From NCBI RefSeq assembly GCF_001649575.2, contig NC_051443.1, forward strand, positions 15,408,127 through 15,472,126: a stretch of 64,000 nucleotides of DNA, read 5' to 3'. Source of the DNA: Kryptolebias marmoratus (lineage: Eukaryota > Chordata > Actinopteri > Cyprinodontiformes > Rivulidae). Below the pieces are notes generated by a model. The model saw nothing but the letters and a program-made list of their open reading frames with translations, did not search any database and was not told the origin of the DNA. Position 1 is the first letter of the stretch, and each line of letters begins with the position of its first letter. Shown here piece after piece: positions 23,801-36,100 of this stretch. The translations under genes were made by a program, and so were the position numbers.

Positions 23801-26800
23801 GCAAACCTCAAAGAACTGAGTGAGACACCGTTGAGATTATACTTTAAGTGTTTAATACTTGGGTTGTTTTCACAACCTGTTGAGTCATGAGTTTAATCAT
23901 TTTTCTGCACGCTGCTTCTACATCTTGGATTGTTTGTTTTAAAGTAAATAAGTACCAGAGTAATCTGGAAATTCCTGACAATATTGTTACATTTATTAGG
24001 AGGGGACAGGTACTGATCTTTCTTGTTTTTAGAGTCTAAACAGATGTGTAACGTCACTGTGTTCCTTTCTTCCTCGGACCTCAATACCAGTGTTGACAGA
24101 GAAATTAAGATGTAACAAGTAGCTTTGGCAGAGGAACAACAAAGACGTGTGGATGGGGTCATTGTTCTGTTATGTTACAACATAATGGGGACATGACATT
24201 GACCAAGATTCCTACTGAGTCACCAGACTTCTGCAAAGCAACCGATGGATATTGTGTGTGTTTGCTAATTGCTGGAAAGAGAGACTGGGAGAGGTAGGAA
24301 GAGAGAGTGTAAATGACTAGCAGTGGCAATTAGTGGGAAAAATACTGAGTAACAAAGAGAGCATAGTGAGACTATGTTGTAGTGCAAAAGTGGTGCTTTT
24401 AACTTGTGAAGCAGCTGGTCCAAAAACATGTTAGGTTTATTAGTAATTCTACAGTTAATTTGACCCTAGGTCTGAGTGTGTACAGAGCTGGTTGTCTGTC
24501 TCTATGTGACACTGTGATGTCCACCCTAACTCTTGTCTAACAAGTGCTGAAGATAGACATCAGCTCCCCATGACTATAAAGAGAATGATGCAGGTATAAA
24601 AAATAAAAGAAAAAAAATGGCTCGATCATATTAATTTTACCAGCACAGTTATGGAGATATTACCAGTCTGTAATGGTTAATGATACCACTGACAGAGTAG
24701 TTGGTGGCTAAGATTTAATACTATATTTACAAGAAAAGTCTGTCTCATGATTTCTAATTAAATATAAGATGTATTTTATTTAATCAACTGAAAACAAAAT
24801 GCTAGAACTGACAAAAAGGAGTCATGCTCTGTTGAGTGAGAATTTATGTTGCAGCAGTCAGGAGCCCTCATGCTCACATGTGTCTACAGCTGGAAACACC
24901 TACAACTGGTACCCTACTCCTATGTGAACATATCAGTTGATCGTACCAAAACCAAAAAAGCAACATTCTTTTACAAACCTTTTACGCCAAAAACAACCAG
25001 CATGCATTGCCACAATGACCTTTTCTCTTTGTTTCCTTTCAGGGAATTAGAAACAAATTAGAATTCAACCTACACATTCATGTCGTCACCCAGAGGCCAG
25101 CCACTTTTGGCTTGTTGGACCACTGATGAAAACCCTTGTTTTTCTTATCGAATTCATAATCGTGAGTAATTTTAACAAGATCAATCACTTTAATCCAATT
25201 TATAAACAAAAGAATTTTGTGGTATGAAATTGAACTTGACTGTCATTTTATTTTAAGCTCTCATTTTGAATTTACTTGCCCTTCCTTTTGGAAAGAACAA
25301 CTGGAATCGAGAGAAATACTGTAAACTAAGATGATGGTCTCTGTTATTCAAGTTTTATTATTCCACCTCTAGATATATTTAAAAAAAAACTTCTTTGTAT
25401 AAATCATATGCATAATGACCATAAATAACTATGTGCAGAAATGTTTTGTTGTTGACATCAAATATTCTCAGCTGTGAAAAAGACCGCTTCATCAAAATAT
25501 GTGTTCGGGAACAATTAAACAATTTGGGACAAAGTCTTTCCTTGTGGTTTGAACAAAAACATTGACAGTGAAATACTGCCTGTCTTTGTCACCCAGCAAG
25601 TGCATAACTCATTAGCTCAGAAAAGGGGGACTGGTCGGTAATGAGTTTCAGATTTCCTTTGTCATATATTGTCTTTTTTTTGTTGTTTTTGTTCAATTTG
25701 TTGTTAGAGGTTTTATGACTCTCTTGCTTGCCATGCACGTGTTCATCTTGACAAAAATCTAAATCTGGTGTAATAATAGCCTGTGTTTTTTGTTTTGTTT
25801 TTTGCTTGAGTGATTTGTTCCATCAAGTTTGCTGAGGAGGACAAGCTTTTCCCGTGAGAAATAAACAAATACATGAAAATGGCCCACTTACATAAAATAG
25901 CAAAACTGACAATAAGAAAGTAATCATACAAAACTATAATTCCTCTTAATTTGGGTTTATGAAAATAAAATCTATTTATATTAGTTAAGGAATACAACAG
26001 CATGTTTAAAAGCAAAAAGTACCAAGTAGACAATGGGTTAACAAAAAAAAAACAACGTGGTTTTCCACATGTCCCCATATCAGTTCTATTTAGCAGACTA
26101 ATTCTTTAGTGTTTCCTTTTTGTTTCTCACCCACAGTAAGCTTTCCTTGACCCTTGCTGCTGACAACAACACTGTTTTTTTCAGAGCAATTTGCTTTATC
26201 TTTTTTAATCATTTCCAGGGCACCCAAAAGTGGGAAAACACAAGTCAATTGTTACTTTCACATAATGCTAATGGGATAATGTTTTCATGAAGAATTTACA
26301 CAAGTTGCCAAGATAGGGAAAAAAAATAACATGGTCAATTTACTGTGTGTGATATTTATTACACACAGTGTTACAAACTGGGAAGAACTGAAGAAATAAC
26401 CCTTTAATTACAAGGCAACACATGTTATTTGCCATTACTTGGAGTTGTTTTAATGTTATCACTCACCATATAAAGTGAGAAGATGACCTCCAGTCCTGTG
26501 TCGTATTTTTTAACAACATAAACACAGGTTGGAAATTGTACATACAAAACAGCATAAAATCCTCATATATGGCACAAAAAGGTGCCAGGAATAGTGTGTT
26601 ATTTATTTGCAGTACCATAAGAAAGGAGATCTTTTTTTACTTTTTGAAAATAACAAATTTGTTACTTAACATACCACCAAAAGAAGTTTGGACCATGCCT
26701 GTCTTTGATGTAGGCTAAAGCATAAAAACTCTGAACCCCTGACCTAACTCATGGCCAAATTCCCTCTCACCCAACCCTACCTGCAATATTTCAATACTGT

Positions 26801-27139
26801 CTATTCTTCCAATGGGGGTCTGTCAAAAAAAGTAATACAAGTTCTGTCTAACCACTGCACCAGATTGGGATGAGAAGATGTAAAGATGAGATAGTGTCAA
26901 TCAACAGGACCAAAACAACTTCAAGAGTAAGGTCACTTCCCTTATGGGACTTTTTGTTGCCGTTGATCTTGGAACATGATACCATGTATTTGACACTGAA
27001 GTTATGAATAAAATATCAAAGCAAATAAAGACCCTCGCTTCTCTCTTTTTATTTTTAGTTTATTTATTTTTTGTATGAGATGGGCATTGTGTATTTAACA
27101 AGGGTGGCTAAAAACTCATTAACTGACTCCAGGTTGTCG

Positions 27140-27171
<32 letters not shown>

Positions 27172-30100
27172 TTACAGAAAATCAACTGTCAGACTTGTCA
27201 TAATAATAAAGAGTAGGCACAACACTTCTTTTAGCCTCATTGAACGGGCTCTCAGTATTTTTTCTTTATTTAGTTAGTTTTTATTTATTTATTTTTAAGG
27301 AACTATAAGACTTTTGTGCTCTATGTCTTTTTACTTATCTGACCTTCTCGTACCATTTAAACCTGTACCTAGGCTGAGATCTCTGGGCAGAAGACTTTGA
27401 TTTGTTTCAGAACCATGTTGAGAGGTGACAGAACATTTGTGGTCCATCCTCCTCAATTGCGCCAAGAAAACAGATTCTCAGGTAATTTCTTATTAATTGA
27501 TAATAAGAAAGGTAATATTTAGTTATTTCAAAGATTTCAGAAGGATGTTTCTTAAAGGCCAGACAGGTTTTAATAATCATGGCATCTTAGATATTCTGCA
27601 CCTTATGTTCTTTTACAAGAAATTAAAACAGGAAAACTACCTTAAAATATAGGTGCTTTTTTGTAAAACACAGTTATGCTAATTTGCATTGGTTAGGAAT
27701 AATATAGGCCTAACACTGTGAATAAAAATTTGGGAAAATGTAGTAGAAACTTATTGAATGTTAGGATTTCTTTTCTGTAGTTATGAAGAAGCAATCAAGA
27801 TGTCTGAAGAAAGGGTACTTCTTTTTGATATATAATCATTGGATAACATGAAGAAAAAAAAAGTGATACTTTTTTGTCACATGGCTAAACACCTAAAACC
27901 AGCATTAAAACATGTTAAAACTGGACCAAAGCCAAATGTGAGAATGTTATACTGTAAATCAATATCCCTACATACACACAATGTCCTTGATATTTGATTT
28001 CCAAAGGGTGAAATGAAAAGCCTCCCCACAAAAGCACTTGCATAGCTATTGAGACACTTTGATATTATTCCGCCAGACACAGATGGATTTGCCACAAGTA
28101 AAATGACTTTCACAGGAACATGTCGGGCCAGATAAGCAGATGTTGCAGAACAGAAGCTAGAATAAACACTTCCAATCACATCCTCACATCCCAGCATGCC
28201 AACAGCTGGGATGTGAGGATTTCTTTGAGTAAATTAACTTCCAAGGAAGATCATTTTTCCTTTTTCATAAACAAATGTTAATGCTGACCAATTAAACCAC
28301 AGCAGATTGTTCACAGATTGAGAGGATACTTTTTTCTTCACATTACTAAACTGCTAAAGAAAATGAATGACAAACTATGACGAGTTAGACCAGAATCAGG
28401 CACAAGAATTTTACAATGAGAGATAGATGTTCAGTTTGCTGCGTTGCTAAGTAAAGCCGTTACCAATTCAAAGTGAAAATACTACCCAAAGTTAAACTTA
28501 TGGTATTAACACAGACACTAAAAAATGTAGAAAAGAGAAAACTTCAATAAAAGAAAACATAAAGACTACAAATTCCCACGCGTGAGAATCTGGAAAGTCA
28601 TATTTCTGGAGGTTCTCCTTGACTTTCTGAAATTTGTCATTAAAAATGGGACATAAGAATATAAAAGAGGGACACTTTTTAGGAGACAATAACATAATAA
28701 TGACAATAACCTGAAACAATATGTGCTACCTTCAGTGGGTAAAAAACAAAGTTAAACTTATAAAAAGACTGCATGAAACATCTACTGAATACACACGGCA
28801 CAGTAAAGATGTTTGAGGCATAGCTAAAAAGAAAAAGAAAACATCTAAAAGTGGCATTCCATCTTACACTGTATATCCCTCTGTCTTTATCAACCATTAT
28901 TGCATTTTTTAAAAATTGGGTACAATTGAAGGTATAGGCATGTCACTTACCTTCTTGGTCTTGACAGTGGATTGACAGCAGTCTCCTCCATCATAGTTGC
29001 AGAATGCTCTGTTATTGACTGCATCACAGTAGTTGTCTCCCATAAATTGCTGTATCGGACAGAAAAAGAGACACGAGCGATTGAGCTAAAGCATGTACCT
29101 AAGAACGAGCCACGTTCTCAATAACTTATTAAGGCCTAAAGCTTTTTTCCTTCTGATTTTCTCTTAAGTATTCCGGGGTCTTTAGAAGTCTGAATGAATT
29201 TGCTGATGAATCTGATACATTAAATTTTCCTCATTCTTCAATGTCACTGTTTAAGCCCTTAGTCGGCCAGACCCGTAAATCAAATCGAGGACACCATAAA
29301 CTATTCACAGCACAAAATGCTCCTGTAAGGTGATTTATTGGGCTGGCCACACCCTCAGAGCTTGGGTTACCAATCAGGTTATCCAGTTGGCATTAACTGA
29401 GAAGATGACATCATTCTTCCATGTGTTGGAGATGAATGAATCAGTTTTGATGACGTGTGATGGCACAATCGCATTTGAAGGACTATACATTTTGTAAATT
29501 AATAAGCCAAATCTAGTCTCACTGAAGACATTCATACTGAAGCAGTCATTTTATCTGTATTAGATGCCTGTTAAATTGCTTTGGTTAATGATCACCTGTG
29601 CATTATAGTTCATTTGAGATGTTCGTATGTAAACATCTCAACCCTACTTGGAACTATGATAAGACATGCTGAAGCATATTGTGACAAGAGATCAGTCTTC
29701 ACCTGTGGTTTGTGAGTTTTACTTGCGCTGTATCTGCCAATTCATTTCCTGTCTACAGTAATTTAGCCAAGTACAGCTCATAAAACTTTATATTCTGCAT
29801 TTGATGTATCTCAGGTCAAGAAAGGTGAAATAATTTAAATATATTAGTGCACCGTGTGATTGATGATACCATTGTCCCACAAACACAGAAGAATGTCCAA
29901 CTCAGGTCAAGCACTTAGCACTTACCTCACATCCTTTGATGCAATGGAGTAACTCTGGGGCTGGATACCATTTCAGTCCCATTGTGCATATTATACTCTG
30001 TAAAATAAGACAAAATTTGTATGTTCAGTTACTTAAGAAATATTACCTTATCTTCTTTACTGTCTGAACTAGTTTGCCAGGACTTTGCTCGTTTTTATTT

Positions 30101-33100
30101 TTTCATACATTTTATTCCACATATGCTTAACTGCACACATCAAAAGAACTCTCATGCAACTCATGGAGTATTTCTTTGTAATGACCACTTTGATTTACAC
30201 TTTTTCTACATGAGAGCAAATAATAGAAGTTAGTGGAAATGTTATTTTTTTCTTTAAATATACTACTAGGTCTTGGACAAAGATGAACAAAGATTTAAGA
30301 GATACTGTCGGTAGCAGTAAAGAGCATCAAGTTCTCCAATAGTTTTGCAGAAACTGTGAGAAGTGAATTTCTTCTATGCTTTTTGCTGAAAAGCAAATAA
30401 AACCAGTTAAGAATTTAATAAACGTATTGATGTATATCAAAAATGCAACTCACTGTATGCATGAGTCTAAAGTGTATGCTTGTGTCCATAAAGTGTGTAT
30501 AACTTGTTTATGCAGTGTGTGTGACTCGGTCCGACCCAGCAGATAGAGAGGGGTTTTATTTACTGCACAAGTGTTTCATTACACATATAAAGTAGTGTCC
30601 ATGTTCAAAACTGCCATCCACAGCAAAGGACTGACTGACCTCAGGTGGTCCATTTCTTAGACCCACCATGTCCCAAAAACTCACAAAGTTGACATGCTTT
30701 TCTTTCATTGCTGCAGACTAAGGTATTTTTTATTTCAGTCCTGTCAGCAAATCAATGCAAAAATATGGATCAGGGTTTGAAGGTGGAGAGAAAGAACAAC
30801 TTAGCATCCGAGGAGAACAGAGAGCTGTGAGAGTAGTAGTTCTGCCAAATAAAATGCAGGCAAGTATGTTTGTATCCAACAAGAGATGATGCAATGGTTG
30901 GTAGGAAAATGAGTGGATTTTTTTTTTTATTATTTTTAAGGTGACAATTTTTGCATCTCTTGCACTTTTATCCTTTCTTTCTCACTTTTTGTTATGATGA
31001 TGTCACCCAGAAACTCCTTCTTTTCGTTTCCTCCTAATTTTTTTCTCTCTGCATCCCTTTTTATTCCTCTCTCAGCAAGGCCGTAAATCATTATAATCCA
31101 TGATTGTGGCCTGGTCTCACCCCTAACTACGTATAGGATCCTCACCCTCCAAAGTGTCCCCGGGGCACTCATACCACATAAAAATAGATCTCTATCTCAG
31201 CGCCACCACAGACGAGGTCGTGTCATATAGAAAATGACTAATTCTGCAGCCAGCCCGACAGGGTAATTTTGCTGATAAAGGGGGGAGGAGGAGGCTGGGG
31301 GCACATAATCATCAGAGACAGAGAGATGGGTAAAAGAGGAGGAGGAGAAAGTGGAGGTAAAGAAGCAGGAGAGAATTCTAAGTGGGTCAGATGAAGAACC
31401 AAAATACAACTAGTTAAAAGGCAATTTATCAACATCATTTGTTAGATGAGCAATACCAACCTCCAACTCAGCAAAGAAGAACTAGGGATCGCAATTGGGA
31501 ATAAGAAGATGGGCAATATATTGAACATACTTAATATATCATATGTTGCTCTTCACAAGAGGTTTTAAATGACTATACCCATAACATAAAGTATTAGTTT
31601 TTTTGCTCTGGTTTGTGGGGGTCAAGGTGAGTACAAAGCGGGCCGAGAAGGTTGTGGGCCAAGGTGGGCAGCAAAATAATGTTCACAGCCTAGAATATAG
31701 TTTTGCAAGCCATGTACACAAAAAAAATGGTCCATGATTTTCAAAAATTGACTTATGTCAGCTCTTCTCATTAACCTCAGACTTTCTCAGCAGAAGTTCT
31801 AGTCTTTCATTTTTGTTCTTTGCTCTAAACTTGTGCATTGACCTTGTCATAATTCTTACAACAAATGGAAAGCCAGATACAAACTTGATGAACAAATTCA
31901 CAACTGCTTCTTTGCTGAGTGAACTACTTTTATATCACATACATTGTCCCTTTCAGACAATTACTGGTTCAGTGCAGTAAATGGTTCACCTTAATGTTTA
32001 CGTTATTTGTGCTTACAAGTGATATGCTGATTAATTTCATTAACTAATAATCATTAGAAAGGAAATGCTGTAAAGTAAATTTAGCTGACCTGCTAGTGAT
32101 CAGTCCCAATTTCATTTGATTAATGTGTTATCTGGCATTCTATTTACCAAGGGAATTTTTTCAGTCCAGCATTGACTCAAAGTGATGTATGCATGGTGGT
32201 TAGGAATATTGAATATTTTTGGCGGTGCTAGAAAAAGTCACTATGTCACAAAGCATTAAAACCTGGTGAGAGCAAAATTATCCCAGTCAGAAGGGGTCGG
32301 GCAGTGCAGTTTCTTTTCCTCCATCTGCTCCGCCTGTAAACCATCTCTGTGACATAATAACTCTGCTTGGATTTTGCTGACACTCATGAGGTCTGATACG
32401 TATTTATTCTGAGATCTTTAGATCTGTTATCTTGTGTGGTTACCTCTCCCAAAGGGCATGTAACGTATCTGATATCGCTTTTTGATAGCTCAGTTTCAAG
32501 CATATGGGCACCTGACACTAAAGTTTTTATTTCCAGCATCCCTCTTTTTTCCTGGTACTACAATTAAATTGAAATAGTCTCAAGGTGTACTATAATAATG
32601 ACAGCCTCATAAGAATTTGTGAAGCTATCACAAAATGTTATATTTCAAGTGGTATATTTTTGTGCATAGCTGAACGTGAAAACAATTATATTAGGACTGC
32701 AGTTTTGTTGATTATATTTGAAACGTCTGTGCTTGAGCATCTGTATGTGTACAAATTGAGGAGGATACTCAATGTCATCATAGGCTGAAGGGCTAAAGCA
32801 GAAGATGAAAACACTTAAGTAGTTTCAACCTACAAAATATTTACCTTTTTTAACCTCTGAACCATGGTCCACATTTAAAAATATTACACACACACTAAAG
32901 CACTCACACACTACCTTTGTGATGCTATCCACTGCTTCCATATGGTACAGCATCAGGTTTCATATTCCCACTAAGTGCAAATAATATCTGTTACACAAAT
33001 CTATAAAAATAGGTCATTTTTGTTCATGTGACCCAACCCTCCTTCCCAACATATATCTTTAAAAAAAAAAACCTTGACTCAGTGAGTATCTGAAACAAAA

Positions 33101-36100
33101 ACAATTTGTTCCTTTACTTGGGTGTGGATTATCATCTACTCTTCTCTAGTTACAAAGTTTGTTTGATATAGCTTAAGGGGCATTAAACTGGTCCATTCCA
33201 TTTGCACTCAGAACCCAGAATTTCTTAGAGTCAAGTAAAAAAAAATCTACTGGAACACCTGCTGAAGTTGGCATTCTGGCTCAGAAGTCAGAGCTTCCTG
33301 ACAAGCGCTGACCTTTAAGTCCAATATGGCTGACTTTCCCATGAAAATTTGCTACATCTTCTGAAATAAACTTTTATTTCTCAGGTTGTATATCAGTAAT
33401 TCAGTCACAAACAGTACCATTCAAACCAGTGAGCATGTTGCTACAGCGTTTAAATACACCAAATGTGGAGAAACCCATTGTTAATGAGTTGCATTGCTAA
33501 TGGTAGTTACCCTGGTCACTGAGCAGAACAATTAGCTAATCCTGGTTTTTCAATTTGCACCTAGACCACGGATAAGTTGGGCCTGATGTTATATCCAAAG
33601 GTGGAACTCAGCAGAGAAGATATTGTCTGATACTTTCAAGAAACCACCAACAACATCACACACACATCTACACTTCTTGACTCCAACGAGCTTCATATAA
33701 ACATCAAAGAACACCATGGATGTGTGAATAGCATCTCCTCAAGAACTATTCGTACAGCTTTGTGTTGAATCATCATCCCACAATAAACTCTCCAGCCACT
33801 GTTTTCCTGCCAGTTTAAGAAACTTGTACTGCCCCATTACAGTCAGTGGCTGTGAAATATTTTTATACTGAGTCATTTAAAACTGAACATTACTAATGAG
33901 ATTAGTTACAATTGAAGGGTGAGGTCCATGACTCTCAAGAACTGCATATATAATAAAATTCTACTTAATAAGATTTTTGTTCTGTTTTTTTCTGTAGGTT
34001 GTTCTTGGCAGAGGGACAAATACACTGAAATTAAAATTCATCCAGTTACTGGTTTGTTAGAGTTAGGATGACGCCTAATTACTAGAGACGGTTCAAAGCT
34101 TTTCAGGACAGAAGTTATGAGGAATTGAGAACCCACAGGCAGAAAGATGTTTACACACCAAGAAAATAGTAAGTTGTTTTAAGGGTTGCCATGCTCCACA
34201 GACAAATATTTGTATAGCACTGGGTCAAGAACAAGCCAGCCTTTTGCACTGTAGACAATCAAGCGAGGATGTAGGAACTATGTGTGAAATTCCTTGCTAG
34301 AGAGTTGTGGATCACGGAACTTTACAAAATGCGTTTGTCAGAGCTATGATGAGGACACAAATACACACAGAAACCTACCTTGACTTTTAATGGGTTCATC
34401 TGGTGGTTATTAAGAACACTATTCACTGTAATGTTTCTAGGCAGAATCACCACTTCGTTGTTACCCTCTCTGCACGTGAGCTCACACTCCTCACCTGTGT
34501 GTGTGTGTGTGCATGAGAAGGAAAGATCAAACAACTTAAAAAGTACAGACAAACCAATTTCAGATATAAGATATATCTTCAGATTTAGTGTAGTTTAGTC
34601 ATAATATCTTTTCCATTAAAAAGCAAGGCGTCATTGACATATATTATAACTAGGTGCAGGACCAAAAGCCGGAAATTGAAGACATTAAGGCTGAGTGGCT
34701 TGTAGGCTGGCTGCAGTGAAATTTTTAAACAAATTTTTTTAAGTGCTGCTCAAAGATGTGCTTTTCTGTTAATCAGTTTAGTTTGCTCAGATCTGTCCAG
34801 TGCAAAATGCAATAATTGGCAGACTACCCAATAGGTCTACCTCATTAATATTATTACTATTACTACTATTAATACATAAAGGCTCTTACTGACAAGAACA
34901 GAAATCAATATGTTGTCATACAAACCTATGCCGTGTCCTCGCTTGCATGAGTACTGCAGGCTATAATGCAGGTTTTGGGGTAAAGAACACTGCCCTTTGC
35001 TGTTTGGACAGATACGGAACGACCCTGTCCAGTTGCCATCCTTCCTACAGCGAATCGCATTGGACCCTGGACCCTGAAAATAACACACATATTGACAGAC
35101 AAACAATTATACTCACACACACTGGTACACAAACACTGCCGAGCCAAGGACATTGAGATGGCATCGCATTGCATACGGAGAAATACAATACAATTTTTAT
35201 CAGGAATCCAACTAACAACACCTGAGAGGCAGAATAGATTAAAAGGTGTATACATTTCAAAAGTCTGTGGTGACAGAGCTATTCTGGAGATCAATAGCAA
35301 TCTAATTAGAACGGCATCAAATTGAGTAGAGCTAAGGTAGACAAGGAGAAAAGCCGGCATTGTGAGGGCAGTGTGAAAAGTATGACATAAAAGAGTATAT
35401 TTGCAAAATATGTTTGTATCTTTCATTCTCATCAACCAATATTGTAAGATATAACACAATAGTAAAGGTTTTAGATTCTAGTATGTCATAAAAAAATCTG
35501 CTTAGTCATTTAAAATATTTTATCCTGAAGCAAAAAGAAATAGAAAGAATGTAGCATATAAAAACAAAAAAGAGCATGCTTACTTTTTTATGGATGGGAA
35601 TAAGAATATTGACAAAGCAAGAATAGAAAGACAGGAAAAAGATGGACAGACCTGCTTGCATGAAGCGTGCAGCAGCCTCACCGTATGGCCAGAGCCTCTT
35701 GCGGCGGCAACAGCAGGAATACCAGCGGAATCGGAGCAGTTGAGTCTGCAGACGCTGTCAAAGCGGAAGCCGTCAGTGCAGTGGTAGGAGCCGTGGAAGA
35801 TGAGTGGGGGAGGATCACAGGTCACAGGCTCACATGCCCCTTCCAGCCAGGTGCCATCCTCTGTGCACTGGCGCTTAAATGCACGTCTAAAAGGTGCAAA
35901 GGTGATTACTTTCATATGATGCTTTACTTTCAACTTGATTAATTTAGGTTTTCTACTGAAAAACTAAACAAATCATTAATTGTTTCCTTGTTTACCTTTT
36001 GGGTTTGTTTTTAACATGGTATCCGGGCTTGCACTTGTACTTGCAGAGGGTGCCAACTTTTAGGCCGGTCTCATTGCAACGCTTTGTTTGCAGCACAGCA

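Larger units (their letters stand above)
17839..28950 (-). other. pappa: pappa last intron (11.1 kb), repeat-rich
   Basis: Contains repeat family A (17933-18200), a fold-back Tc1 element (20748-21799), an interspersed repeat near 23006-23140, a reversed SINE (23448-23790), a poly-T run (27139-27173) and a perfect hairpin at 28180-28220. Blocks at 18950-19180 and 20090-20345 are richer in GC than their surroundings but show no exon I can support. Confidence 0.7.

Noticed and set aside
28120..28230. MicroRNA precursor at the 28180-28220 hairpin
   Set aside because: The stem is only 16 bp and pairing does not extend outward; a typical precursor needs a longer imperfect stem.
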